Source of the DNA: Gordonia rhizosphera NBRC 16068
GTDB lineage: Bacteria; Actinomycetota; Actinomycetes; Mycobacteriales; Mycobacteriaceae
Reading direction: 5' to 3'
DNA: 40,889 nucleotides
Assembly: GCF_000298195.1 (NCBI RefSeq)
Contig: NZ_BAHC01000092.1
Span: forward strand, 1 to 40,889
Below the pieces are notes generated by a model, which was not told where the DNA came from, made no database searches, and worked only from the letters and a program-made list of their open reading frames with translations. The position numbers and the translations under genes were made by a program. This document shows, piece after piece, positions 33,801-40,889 of the stretch; the first letter of the stretch is position 1, and each line of letters starts with the position of its first letter.

Positions 33801-34483
33801 TTGTCGAGTCCGAGGGCCGGCCGAGGTTGCGGCACTGGATCGACCGGCTGTCGACCGAAGGCATCTTGCAGCACGCCGCGGTCGTCTACGGATACTTCCC
33901 GGCGGTCAGCGAGGGCGACACCGTGCACGTACTCGCCGAGCCGCGGCCGGACGCCGAGGTGCGACACAGCTTCACCTTCCCGCGTCAGCAGCGGCCCCGG
34001 TTTTTGTGTGTGGCCGACTTCATCCGGTCCCGTGAGGACTGCCTCACGAGCGGACAGGTCGATGTCCTGCCGTTCCAGCTGGTGACGATGGGGCAGCCGA
34101 TCGCGGATTTCGCGAACAAGCTGTTCGCCGACGACGCCTACCGCGACTATCTCGAGGTGCACGGCATCGGTGTGCAACTCACCGAGGCCCTCGCCGAGTA
34201 CTGGCATCAGCGGGTGCGCGGTGAGCTCACCGTCGAGGGGCGGTCCCTGGCCGGCGAGGATCCCGACGATGCGCAGGGCTTCTTCGACCTCGAGTACCGT
34301 GGCGCCCGTTTCTCGTTCGGCTACGGTGCCTGTCCGGACCTCGACGACCGCGCCAAAATGGTCGAGCTCCTCGAGCCGGAGCGCATCGGTGTGCAGCTCT
34401 CGGAGGAACTGCAGCTGCATCCCGAGCAGTCCACGGACGCGTTCGTGCTTCATCACCCCGAGGCGAAGTACTTCAACACCTGA
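30899..34483 (+). CDS. metH: Cobalamin-dependent methionine synthase
   Basis: A 1194-residue four-module enzyme that transfers the methyl of methyltetrahydrofolate to homocysteine through cobalamin. Module 1 (about 1-330) binds homocysteine, with zinc Cys at C235 (NCATGP) and C301/C302 (GGCCGTTP). Module 2 is the folate barrel (FLVIGERTNSNGSKAFREAM; MLDLNIDYVGRDG; DSTEPDVI). Module 3 has the B12 cap and the base-off His at 745 in DVHDIGKN. Module 4 (from about 920) is the SAM-dependent reactivation domain (YGACPDLDDRAKM). A charged Lys/Arg/Glu linker lies at about 870-905. No cobalamin riboswitch fits in the 51-base upstream gap. Full length and intact. Confidence 0.97.
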   Translation: MSNPITRPIDYDTTFLQAMSRRVLIGDGAMGTMLQAADLTLDDFAGLEGCNEILNATRPDVLAGIHRSYFEAGADAVETNTFGCNLSNLGDYDIADRIRELSYKGTGIARGVADEMGPSADGTPRYVLGSIGPGTKLPSLGHTTFAVIRDAYFECVAGMLDGGADAILIETSQDLLQVKAAVIAARRAMSDLGRNIPIITHVTVETTGTMLLGSEIGAALAAIEPLGVDMIGLNCATGPAEMSEHLRYLSRHARIPVSVMPNAGLPVLGPNGAEYPLRPDELATAMGDFVADFGLAMVGGCCGTTPEHIRQVAERVADITPAARHTEHVPETSSLYTAVPFDQDASFLVIGERTNSNGSKAFREAMLAEDYQRCLDIAKDQTRDGAHMLDLNIDYVGRDGAADMTALASRFATSSTLPIMLDSTEPDVIRAGLESLGGRCAVNSVNYEDGDGPDSRFTRIMSHVVEHGAAVVALTIDEEGQARTADWKVQVAERLIADITGRWGLAEEDIIIDTLTFPISTGQEEVRRDGIETIEAIRRLHESHPDIHFTLGISNISFGLNPAARQVLNSVFLHECVRAGLDTAIVHASKILPMARIPDEQRKVALDLVYDRRSPGYDPLQKLMELFEGVSAASARESRAAELMRLPLFERLERRIVDGERNGLTDDLDEAMTTTPPLAIINDTLLSGMKTVGELFGSGQMQLPFVLQSAEVMKTAVAHLEPHMESTGEDGKGRVVLATVKGDVHDIGKNLVDIILSNNGYEVVNIGIKQPINTILEVAADKKADVIGMSGLLVKSTVVMKENLEEINSRGAAAEYPVLLGGAALTRSYVENDLAEIYHGDVHYARDAFEGLRLMDDIMATKRGEGPDPDSPEALAAKKKAEERKARHERSKRIAEKRKAAEVPVEVPARSDVATDNEIPTPPFWGTRIIKGVPVADYLQLLDERALFLGQWGLRGARGGDGPSYEDLVESEGRPRLRHWIDRLSTEGILQHAAVVYGYFPAVSEGDTVHVLAEPRPDAEVRHSFTFPRQQRPRFLCVADFIRSREDCLTSGQVDVLPFQLVTMGQPIADFANKLFADDAYRDYLEVHGIGVQLTEALAEYWHQRVRGELTVEGRSLAGEDPDDAQGFFDLEYRGARFSFGYGACPDLDDRAKMVELLEPERIGVQLSEELQLHPEQSTDAFVLHHPEAKYFNT

Positions 34484-34504
34484 TCCTTCGACTGCGCCCC
34501 TGAG

Positions 34505-34587
34505 AAGCGCCCCCGAAAAGGTCCCGCCCGCTACGTCACCGACGCATCGTCGATGTGCCCCGCTGGCTGGCGGAATCGGGGGCGCTT
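34505..34587 (+). terminator. Long-loop terminator after metH
   Basis: AAGCGCCCCCGA pairs exactly with TCGGGGGCGCTT across about 59 bases, and the right arm runs into CTTTTC. The intervening sequence can form a small hairpin of its own (GACG...CGTC). It separates metH from the MarR promoter. Confidence 0.6.
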
Positions 34588-34610
34588 TTCCGTGGCTGGA
34601 CACGAATTAG

Positions 34611-34641
34611 TTGTAGTTCTACAATCATTGTATGTCTACAA
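34611..34641. promoter_or_regulatory. Two tandem MarR operator-like palindromes over the marR start
   Basis: TTGTAGTTCTACAA (34611-34624) is a perfect 14-base palindrome. TTGTATGTCTACAA (34628-34641) is a near copy whose centre lies 17 bases further on and which contains the ATG. Both occur nowhere else that I noticed. A repressor bound here would block both transcription and access to the start region, giving autoregulation. Confidence 0.75.
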
Positions 34642-35087
34642 CTGACTCCCATCGAGCGGCGACCACCGCACCCACGGGCACCGAGTTGTGGTTCGCGATG
34701 AACAGTCTGGTGCGCGATCACGCCGGGGAGTCCCGCGCCCGCATCGAGGCACACATCGATCTGCCGTTCAGCCGCTTCCGCGCGCTGCGCCGCATCGCAG
34801 TGCGGGACCTGACGCAGAGTGACCTCGCCCGACGACTCGGCATCGACGCCCCGGCTACCAGCGTCATCGTCAACGACCTCGTCGACCGTGGGCTCGTCGC
34901 GCGCGAGCCCCATCCCACCGATCGGCGATTCAAGATCGTCACCGTCACCGAGCAGGGAAGACGGATCGTCGACGGTGTCGTCGCCGACCCGACCGTCGCA
35001 CCCGACATGTTCGCCGCCCTCGACGACGACCAACGACGCCACCTCGGATCGTTGCTCGACGTGCTGCGGCAGGCCGCCGAATCATGA
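34632..35087 (+). CDS. MarR-family transcriptional regulator
   Basis: A 151-residue winged-helix regulator. The DNA-binding core is TQSDLARRLGIDAPATSVIVNDLVDRGLVAREPHPTDRRFKIVTVT (about 61-106, wing DRRFK), flanked by dimerisation helices. The ATG at 34632 sits inside a palindrome and has no good Shine-Dalgarno, so the message may be leaderless or nearly so. Its stop overlaps the start of the exporter (ATGA), so regulator and transporter are coupled. By analogy with MarR/exporter pairs it should repress both until an effector, possibly an exported compound, binds. Confidence 0.9.
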   Translation: MSTTDSHRAATTAPTGTELWFAMNSLVRDHAGESRARIEAHIDLPFSRFRALRRIAVRDLTQSDLARRLGIDAPATSVIVNDLVDRGLVAREPHPTDRRFKIVTVTEQGRRIVDGVVADPTVAPDMFAALDDDQRRHLGSLLDVLRQAAES

Positions 35088-36547
35088 ACTCGCCGATCCT
35101 GACCGGCCCGGTGGCCGACATCTCCGAACTCGGGATGCGTCATCGGATGGCGATCCTGGCGACCTGCTGTCTGAGCCTGTTCATCGTCGGCATCGACACC
35201 TCCGGCGTGAACGTGGCACTGCCCGCGATCGGCTCTGGGCTCGGCGCGTCGGCGTCGCAGCTGCAGTGGGTGATCGACGCCTACACTCTCGTGCTGGCCA
35301 GCCTGCTGATGCTGGGCGGATCGCTCGGCGACCGGCTGGGTCGCAAACGCGTGTTTCAGGTCGGGCTCACGGTGTTCGGTCTGGCGTCGATCCTCTGCTC
35401 GCTGGCCGTGTCGCCGGAGATGCTCATCGGCGCCCGCATGGTGCAGGCGGTGGGCGGCGCGATGTTGAACCCCGTCGCGATGTCGATCATCACCAACACC
35501 TTCACCGAACCGAAGGAAAGAGCCCGTGCGATCGGCATGTGGGGGACCGCCATCGGTGTGAGCATGGCGCTCGGACCGCTCGTGGGCGGCGCACTGGTGG
35601 ATGGCATCGGTTGGGAGGCGATCTTCTGGCTCAACGTCCCTGTGTGTCTCACCGCGATCGTCGCGACGGCGATCCTCATCCCGGAGTCGAAGGCACCCCA
35701 CCCGCGGCGACCGGATCCGGCCGGTCAGCTGCTGATCCTCGTGTTCCTGGCCACGCTCACCTACGGCATCATCGAGGGCCGTTCGCTCGGCTGGACATCG
35801 GGCCCGGTCACCGGCGCGTTCGCGCTCAGCGCGGTCGCCCTGATCGCCTTCCTCCTCGTCGAATCCCGCAGACGTGAACCCCTGCTGGACCTCCGCTTCT
35901 TCCGTAGCGTCCCGTTCGACAGCGCGGTGATCGGTGCCATCCTGGCCTTCAGCGCGATGGGCGGGTTCCTGTTCCTCAACACCCTCTACCTCCAGCAGGC
36001 CCGCGGACTGAGTCCGCTGCAGGCGGGGTTGATGACGCTGCCGATGGCGGTGGCCAACGCGGTGTTCTCGCCCCTGTCGGGACGCCTCGTCGGCGATCGC
36101 GGCGCCCGTCTCCCGATGGTCGGAGCGGGGATCATGGTCCTGATCGCCGGGGCGATGCTCACGCAGACCGACCTCGGGACCAGCATGTTCTACCTCGGCG
36201 TCGCCTATCTGTTCCTCGGGATCGGGCTGGGGCTGGTCAACGCCCCGATCACCAACGCCGCGGTCTCGGGGATGCCCCGGACGCAGGCGGGCGTCGCGTC
36301 GGCCATCGCCTCGACCAGCCGTCAGGTCGGCATCTCACTCGGCGTGGCGGTGTTCGGTGCGGTGGCGTTCGCCGGGATCGACGGCCCGGTCGGCAACGGG
36401 CTGGCAACCGCCTCCCATCCCGCGTGGGTTCTGATGGCGCTGTGCGGTGCGGGCATCGTGGTGGTGGGATACGTGTCGACGGGACGATGGGCGACCGCGA
36501 CGGCCGAACGCACCCGCGAGCGGATCACGGCGTCGGCCCAGCCGTGA
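35084..36547 (+). CDS. MFS drug:H+ antiporter (DHA2 type)
   Basis: A 487-residue polytopic transporter of the 14-helix EmrB/QacA group, probably exporting hydrophobic compounds by proton exchange. N-terminal VGIDTSGVNVALPAIGSGLG is the motif D1 region (D in helix 1), GGSLGDRLGRKR between helices 2 and 3 is motif A, and the motif C region in helix 5 reads GVSMALGPLVGG. Helices are regular to the end. The 4-base overlap with marR couples expression. The stop codon falls inside a 15-base tandem repeat. Substrate unknown. Confidence 0.93.
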   Translation: MNSPILTGPVADISELGMRHRMAILATCCLSLFIVGIDTSGVNVALPAIGSGLGASASQLQWVIDAYTLVLASLLMLGGSLGDRLGRKRVFQVGLTVFGLASILCSLAVSPEMLIGARMVQAVGGAMLNPVAMSIITNTFTEPKERARAIGMWGTAIGVSMALGPLVGGALVDGIGWEAIFWLNVPVCLTAIVATAILIPESKAPHPRRPDPAGQLLILVFLATLTYGIIEGRSLGWTSGPVTGAFALSAVALIAFLLVESRRREPLLDLRFFRSVPFDSAVIGAILAFSAMGGFLFLNTLYLQQARGLSPLQAGLMTLPMAVANAVFSPLSGRLVGDRGARLPMVGAGIMVLIAGAMLTQTDLGTSMFYLGVAYLFLGIGLGLVNAPITNAAVSGMPRTQAGVASAIASTSRQVGISLGVAVFGAVAFAGIDGPVGNGLATASHPAWVLMALCGAGIVVVGYVSTGRWATATAERTRERITASAQP

Positions 36548-36566
36548 ACCTCCCAGCCGTGAACCT
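36537..36566. repeat. 15-base tandem repeat at the exporter stop
   Basis: CCCAGCCGTGAACCT occurs twice in direct succession (36537-36551, 36552-36566) and begins a third time (CCCAG). The TGA in the first copy ends the exporter, and the second copy carries another TGA in the same phase. Slippage would not change the protein. Confidence 0.85.
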
Positions 36567-36615
36567 CCCAGCGCGCTGACATCGGGTCCACAGCTTCACC
36601 TCGCATGGTGAGTGC

Positions 36616-38031
36616 ATGACTCTGGCTCAACCTGCCCGTGCGACAGCCGTACACCCACCCGGCCCCGACAATGAGCTCGTCGACGACGAGGCGTGGACGT
36701 CGACGCCCCGATGGGTACGACTGCTAGTCCTCGCCGCGATCATCGCGGTCGCGGTCTCGGTGCGCATCCCGTTCCTGCACATCGAGACACTCGACTACCA
36801 GGCGTTCTTGAGTCGTTGGTATGACACCCTCGACACCGGCGGATTCGGTGCGTTCCGGGAACGTTTCGCCGACTACAACTACCCGTACCTGTACCTGATC
36901 TGGCTGCTGACCGCACTCAACATCCCGGCGCTGATCGGGATCAAGGCGATCTCGATCCTGTTCGACCTGGTGCTCGGCTTCTTCGCCTACCGCATCGTCG
37001 CGCTGCGCACCACCCGATTCTGGTTGCGCGCCTTGGCGTTCGGCATCGTGGTGCTGTTGCCGTCGGTGATCGCCAACAGTGCGTGGTGGGGGCAGGCCGA
37101 CGCCGTATATTCGGCGTTCGTGCTGGGCGGGGTCTACTTCCTGATGCGCGCCCAGCGGGAATCGGTGCGTGCGAACTCTGTCTGGGCCTGTGTGATGTTC
37201 GGGCTGGCGATCTCGTTCAAACTGCAGGCCATCTTCGTGCTGCCGGTGCTGGCGTGGCTGCTGTTGCGGCGCCGGCTGCCCTGGTACTCGCTGTTCGCCA
37301 TCCCGCTGGTGTTCCTGCTCCTCGACCTTCCCGCCGTCCTCGCCGGCGCGTCCTTGGACACCGCGCTGTCGGTGTACCTGGATCAGACCGGCTCCTACAA
37401 ACAGCTCACCCTGGGCGCGGCCAACCTCTACCAGCTGATCCCGATCGACGGCGACGCGACGTGGCTGGCCCATCTCGGTATCGTCGCGGCGGCCGCGCTC
37501 ATCGTCGTATTCCTGGTCTGGTCGGTGTGGCGGAAGCCGGTCGTCACACCGACGTCGATCCTGGTGGTGGCCACCGCATCAGCGGTCGTCGTGCCGTTCC
37601 TGCTGCCCGCGATGCACGACCGATACTTCTACACCGCCGAGGTGCTCAGTGTCGTGATGGCGTTCTACCTGCCGTTGCGGTTCGTGCTGATCCCGATCCT
37701 CATCCAGGCGGCGGCGATCGGTGTCTACCACTCGTCGCTGACCGGAGACCAGGGCCGACTCATCGGCGGCCCGGGTGGTGGCGGACGACCGGGCGGTGGT
37801 GCCGGATCCGGCGGTGGCCCAGGCGGATCGGGCGGACCGGGTTTGGCCGACGGCGGGCAGCATGGCCCGCCGGGTGGGGGTGGCGGCGGAGGCGCCGGGG
37901 GATACACCTCCGGCCGCGGCGACACTGCCCTGGCCGTCTACGCCTCGTTCATGGCCGCCGCAGTGCTCGGCGTCTGCTACACCGTCGCCGACACCGTGCG
38001 CCGTACCCGCTCACAACCTCCTACGTCCTGA
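36616..38031 (+). CDS. Polytopic membrane glycosyltransferase-like protein (PIG-M/Gpi18-like, GT-C type)
   Basis: A 471-residue membrane protein with about ten hydrophobic helices. The first outer loop has the GT-C-like pattern RIPFLHIETLDYQAFLSRWYDTL, followed by NYPYLYLIWLLTAL and WWGQADAVYSAFVLGGVYFL; these resemble actinobacterial polyprenyl-phosphate-sugar-dependent mannosyltransferases of the COG5542 type. The Asp of LDYQ would be the candidate catalytic residue. Between the last two helices sits an unusual Gly/Pro-rich insert (about residues 384-432). Which sugar and acceptor it uses cannot be told. ATG at 36616, 68 bases after the exporter. Confidence 0.75.
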   Translation: MTLAQPARATAVHPPGPDNELVDDEAWTSTPRWVRLLVLAAIIAVAVSVRIPFLHIETLDYQAFLSRWYDTLDTGGFGAFRERFADYNYPYLYLIWLLTALNIPALIGIKAISILFDLVLGFFAYRIVALRTTRFWLRALAFGIVVLLPSVIANSAWWGQADAVYSAFVLGGVYFLMRAQRESVRANSVWACVMFGLAISFKLQAIFVLPVLAWLLLRRRLPWYSLFAIPLVFLLLDLPAVLAGASLDTALSVYLDQTGSYKQLTLGAANLYQLIPIDGDATWLAHLGIVAAAALIVVFLVWSVWRKPVVTPTSILVVATASAVVVPFLLPAMHDRYFYTAEVLSVVMAFYLPLRFVLIPILIQAAAIGVYHSSLTGDQGRLIGGPGGGGRPGGGAGSGGGPGGSGGPGLADGGQHGPPGGGGGGGAGGYTSGRGDTALAVYASFMAAAVLGVCYTVADTVRRTRSQPPTS

Positions 38032-38070
38032 GCGCAGCCTTACCAATTGCCGCAGATCGGCCTAGCGTGG

Positions 38071-38083
38071 AAGGTGTCACCTT
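38071..38083. promoter_or_regulatory. Small palindrome upstream of universal stress gene 1
   Basis: AAGGTG-T-CACCTT, 39 bases before the ATG at 38123, in the expected promoter region. It is not a DosR-type box. Function unproven. Confidence 0.35.
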
Positions 38084-38122
38084 TGGATGGCTCAGTGTCG
38101 AGTCCCGATAAGGAGGCCCACA

Positions 38123-39061
38123 ATGATGACGCATGCAGAACGCCGCGGAATCGCCGTGGCAATCGACGGCTCACCGGCGGCGACGGCCGCGGTCGAGTGG
38201 GCCGCGCACGATGCCGAACTGCACCAGGTGCCGCTGAAGATCGTGCATGTCATACCGTCCGAACCGGTCGCGGAGGGTTGGTTTTCGGTGCACACGCCCG
38301 AAGGGCTGCCGCAGTGGCAGAATGCCGAAGCCGAACGCATCATCTCCGAAGCCGAGAAACTGGCCGAAGAGAACCTTGCGCCGGCGCGGGCCCGGCAGAT
38401 GACCACCGAAACCCTGCATGACGCGATCATCCCCGCGCTGGTCGACCTGTCCAAAGAGGTCGACCTCCTGGTGGTCGGCTGTCGCGGACACGGCACGGTG
38501 GCCGGTGCCCTGCTCGGGTCGGTCAGCGCAGGACTGGCGCACCACTCGCACTGTCCGATCGCCGTCGTCCACGACGGGGTGCCCATGGCCGAGCGGTCAC
38601 AGGCGCCTGTCGTGGTGGGTGTCGACGGTTCGCCCGCATCGGAGTTGGCCACCGAGATCGCGTTCGACGAGGCATCTCGCCGCGGCGTCGGTCTGGTGGC
38701 GGTGCACGCCTGGAGTGACATGGGTCTGATGGGTTTCGCCCGCATCGGCTGGGCGCCGATCTCGTTCCGTAACATCAGGGACGAGGAGGACGAGGTCCTC
38801 GCCGAGCGGCTGTCCGGGTGGACTGAGCAGTATCCCGACGTCGAGGTCACCCGGGTGCTCGTCAGCGACCGCGCGGCCCCGCGATTGCTGGAACGCGCCG
38901 AAGACGCCCAGCTCGTCGTCGTGGGTAGCCACGGCCGCGGCGCGGTGCCCTCCACACTGCTCGGATCGGTTAGCCGTACGGTGGTGAACTCCGCCCGGAT
39001 CCCGGTGATCGTGGCCCGCATGCCGCACAAACACGGGCACTGGCCACGCCGACATCGCTGA
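38123..39061 (+). CDS. Universal stress protein, two UspA domains (copy 1)
   Basis: A 312-residue tandem UspA protein, the form common in mycolata, acting in the cytoplasm as an ATP-binding stress or dormancy factor. Each domain ends in an ATP-site motif: VVGCRGHGTVAGALLGSVS (about 123-141) and VVVGSHGRGAVPSTLLGSVS (about 277-296), following the G-2x-G-9x-G(S/T) rule. AVAIDGSP and VVVGVDGSP begin the domains. The ribosome site AAGGAGG precedes the ATG at 38123; a second ATG follows at once. It is followed by a paralogue in the same direction. Confidence 0.94.
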   Translation: MMTHAERRGIAVAIDGSPAATAAVEWAAHDAELHQVPLKIVHVIPSEPVAEGWFSVHTPEGLPQWQNAEAERIISEAEKLAEENLAPARARQMTTETLHDAIIPALVDLSKEVDLLVVGCRGHGTVAGALLGSVSAGLAHHSHCPIAVVHDGVPMAERSQAPVVVGVDGSPASELATEIAFDEASRRGVGLVAVHAWSDMGLMGFARIGWAPISFRNIRDEEDEVLAERLSGWTEQYPDVEVTRVLVSDRAAPRLLERAEDAQLVVVGSHGRGAVPSTLLGSVSRTVVNSARIPVIVARMPHKHGHWPRRHR

Positions 39062-39166
39062 ACGGCACGATCCGCCCGACCAGGAGTCGACCAGCGGTGT
39101 CGTCTGGCTGCCCGAATCCGGTCAAAGTGTCCGCGGGGTGCCGACCCGGATTGTTAGCGTCGAGGT

Positions 39167-40096
39167 ATGCGCGATACGCACACAGAACGACTCGGCATCG
39201 TCGTGGCAGTGGACGGCTCACCCTCGTCGACCGCGGCGGTGGAGTGGGCTGCGCGTGACGCCGACCTCCGGAAGGTTCCGCTCCGGATCGTGCACGTCAT
39301 GCCGTCCGAGCCGGTCGCCGAGGGCTGGTATTCGGTCAACATGCCCGACGGCTTCTCACAATGGCAGGAGGAGTACGCCAAGCAGATCGTCTCCGACGCC
39401 CACAAGCTCGCCGAATCCCACGTCGCACCCGACCGGGCGGATCAAGTGACCACCGAGATCCTGGGCGGTGCCATCGTCCACACCCTCGTCGAACTGTCCG
39501 AGCACGCGGAGCTGATCGCGGTGGGTTGTCGGGGGCAGGGGACGGTGGCCGGCGCCCTGCTCGGGTCGGTCAGCTCGGGACTGGCCCACCACGCCCGCTG
39601 CCCGGTCGCCGTCATCCACGACGAGCAGCCGGTCGATGCGCAGGCGCCTGTGGTGGTGGGTGTCGACGGTTCCCCCACCTCGGAGCTGGCGACCGAGATC
39701 GCGTTCGACGAGGCATCCCGACGCGGTGTCGGGCTGGTGGCCCTGCACGCCTGGACCGACATGGGCCGGTTGGGGATCGCCAAGATCGGCTGGGCGCCGA
39801 TCGAATGGCGCAACATCAAGGTGCAGGAGGAGGAGGTTCTCGCCGAGCGCCTGTCCGGGTGGTCCGAACGGTACCCGGACGTCGAGGTCACCCGGGTGCT
39901 GGTGAGCGACGAACCGGCCCCGCGGCTGCTCGAACAGGCCGAGAACGCCCAACTCGTCGTGGTCGGCAGCCACGGTCGCGGGGCGGTGCCCACCACGCTG
40001 CTCGGTTCGGTCAGCCGCACGGTGGTGAACTCTGCCCGGGTCCCGGTGATCGTCGCACGCGTGCCGCACGGACACCGGCCGGATCACCAGGTGTAG
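39167..40096 (+). CDS. Universal stress protein, two UspA domains (copy 2)
   Basis: A 309-residue paralogue of the preceding gene, colinear and very similar throughout (VAVDGSPSSTAAVEWAARDA; VVGVDGSPTSELATEIAFDE; both ATP-site motifs GCRGQGTVAGALLGS and GSHGRGAVPTTLLGS). The G2-x position in the first motif has Gln instead of His. It is separated by 105 bases with its own possible promoter, so the two copies may answer to different signals. No Shine-Dalgarno as strong as that of copy 1 is visible. Confidence 0.94.
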   Translation: MRDTHTERLGIVVAVDGSPSSTAAVEWAARDADLRKVPLRIVHVMPSEPVAEGWYSVNMPDGFSQWQEEYAKQIVSDAHKLAESHVAPDRADQVTTEILGGAIVHTLVELSEHAELIAVGCRGQGTVAGALLGSVSSGLAHHARCPVAVIHDEQPVDAQAPVVVGVDGSPTSELATEIAFDEASRRGVGLVALHAWTDMGRLGIAKIGWAPIEWRNIKVQEEEVLAERLSGWSERYPDVEVTRVLVSDEPAPRLLEQAENAQLVVVGSHGRGAVPTTLLGSVSRTVVNSARVPVIVARVPHGHRPDHQV

Positions 40097-40202
40097 GTCC
40101 GGGTACTCAGCCGCTCGGGCCGGATTGCGCGTTCGAATCGTTCGGCGGCGGCCGAATCCACTACCTGCGAGGTAATCGAATCACTGCACGCGGCGCCTTA
40201 CG

Positions 40203-40889
40203 ATGGCCGACATGGCCGCCGGTGTGGGGACGATGTTGCGACAGTGGCGTTCGCATCGGTCCATCAGTCAGCTCGATCTTGCCTACGACGTGGGGGTCTC
40301 GCCGCGACACCTCAGTTTCGTCGAGACCGGCAAGTCCACGCCGAGTCCCACGCTCATCGAGGCGCTGGCGAGCCGCCTCGACATCCCGCTGCGGGAGCGT
40401 AATGCGTTGCTGTTGGCCGCCGGTCATGCACCGCGGTACTCCGAAGAACCGTTCGACGCCGCGGCGATGGGGCGTATCCGAGCCTCTGTCCAGCGAATCC
40501 TGAACGCGCACAACCCCTATCCCGGGATCGCACTGGACCGGGTATGGAATGTGGTGGTGGCCAACGACGCGGCGACGCGCCTGGCCGGTCTGCTGCCCGA
40601 GCATCTGCAGGGGCCGCCGCTCAACCTCTTCCGCGCCTCCCTGCACCCGGACGGTTTCGCGACGATGACCACCAACCTCGACGCGTGGGCGGGCTATCTC
40701 ATCGACACCCTGCGCCGCCTGGTGCGGGTGACCGGGGACGCGCGACTGGCGGCACTCGAACGAGAGGTGTCGGCCTATCCGGCGGTGATCGACCTCGACC
40801 GCCGCGCACGCCCATCTGGCGCCACGTCCGAGCCGACGCTGCTCGTCCCGCTCGAACTGCGGATCGGCGCGACCGAGCTGTCCTTCTTC
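40203..40889 (+). CDS. XRE-family regulator with MmyB-like ligand domain (3' end outside window)
   Basis: The first 229 residues are visible and the frame is open to the last base. The N-terminal helix-turn-helix (MLRQWRSHRSISQLDLAYDV, GVSPRHLSFVETGKSTPSPT, about 10-60) is followed by AALERNALLLAAGHAPRY-like text (here RERNALLLAAGHAPRYSEEP) and a PAS-like MmyB domain beginning NPYPGIALDRVWNVVVANDA. This group is common in actinobacteria; ligands may be fatty acids or other metabolites. ATG at 40203; an in-frame ATG three codons later is possible. The target is unknown. Confidence 0.88.
   Translation, partial: MADMAAGVGTMLRQWRSHRSISQLDLAYDVGVSPRHLSFVETGKSTPSPTLIEALASRLDIPLRERNALLLAAGHAPRYSEEPFDAAAMGRIRASVQRILNAHNPYPGIALDRVWNVVVANDAATRLAGLLPEHLQGPPLNLFRASLHPDGFATMTTNLDAWAGYLIDTLRRLVRVTGDARLAALEREVSAYPAVIDLDRRARPSGATSEPTLLVPLELRIGATELSFF

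Noticed and set aside
32165..34603. An 812-codon leftward open frame opposite metH
   Set aside because: It is the antisense of an intact, motif-complete metH; long open antisense frames are normal in GC-rich genomes, and the translation is His/Arg/Gly/Val-rich without any family look.
39062..39166. DosR box before the second universal stress gene
   Set aside because: GTCAAAGTGTCC-like text matches only part of one half of the known palindrome.

Overview
The window is about 41 kb of high-GC actinobacterial chromosome. It most likely comes from a mycolic-acid-producing genus of the Mycobacteriales, and Gordonia or a close relative is my best guess. The evidence is the following: mshC (mycothiol synthesis), an F420-type luciferase-fold oxidoreductase, an MbtI-type salicylate synthase with an IdeR-like iron box, and a gene block (M20 peptidase, PEBP protein, pyrD, lppL-like lipoprotein, DUF5703, uppP, histidine phosphatase, DUF3090, SCO1664-family, mshC, PAC2, metH) that follows the order I know from Mycobacterium tuberculosis Rv2141c to Rv2124c. 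The species cannot be named from sequence alone.

Positions 1-8194 hold the end of methylmalonyl-CoA mutase with its chaperone meaB (4-base overlap), a DUF5995 protein, the divergent siderophore-initiation pair mbtA/mbtI around an iron box, and a nucleoside hydrolase / LLM oxidoreductase pair. The adenylase carries a Cys where dihydroxybenzoate enzymes have Ser. With the salicylate synthase next door this points to a salicylate-capped siderophore, whose assembly line is not in the window.

Positions 8293-13771 are a rearranged, decaying stretch. A MscS-type channel gene has a one-base frameshift. A 53-base piece of the same gene, joined to its own downstream sequence, reappears 2.2 kb later. 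A LuxR/LAL regulator there lacks part of its ATPase domain and has a second one-base frameshift. Between them sit a small phasin-like gene and an XRE regulator, facing each other across a strong hairpin.

Positions 13785-20074 are accessory genes: a DUF4386 membrane protein divergent from a TetR regulator, an intact LAL regulator, a SnoaL-like protein and two tandem near-identical methyltransferases. Four intergenic places (about 9.2, 10.9, 19.4 and 20.1 kb) carry the same kind of element, short units of about 20 bases with a GTGCGCAC-like core. At three of them the units lie in opposing orientation around a centre. This repeat family is the least explained structure here.

Positions 20251-34587 are the conserved housekeeping block, opening with a tRNA-Leu(GAG) and its terminator and closing with a 1194-residue metH. 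Positions 34611-40889 are accessory again: a MarR regulator translationally coupled to a drug-type MFS exporter, with two operator-like palindromes at its start; a membrane glycosyltransferase-like protein with a glycine-rich insert; two tandem universal stress proteins; and the start of an XRE/MmyB-type regulator that runs off the window.
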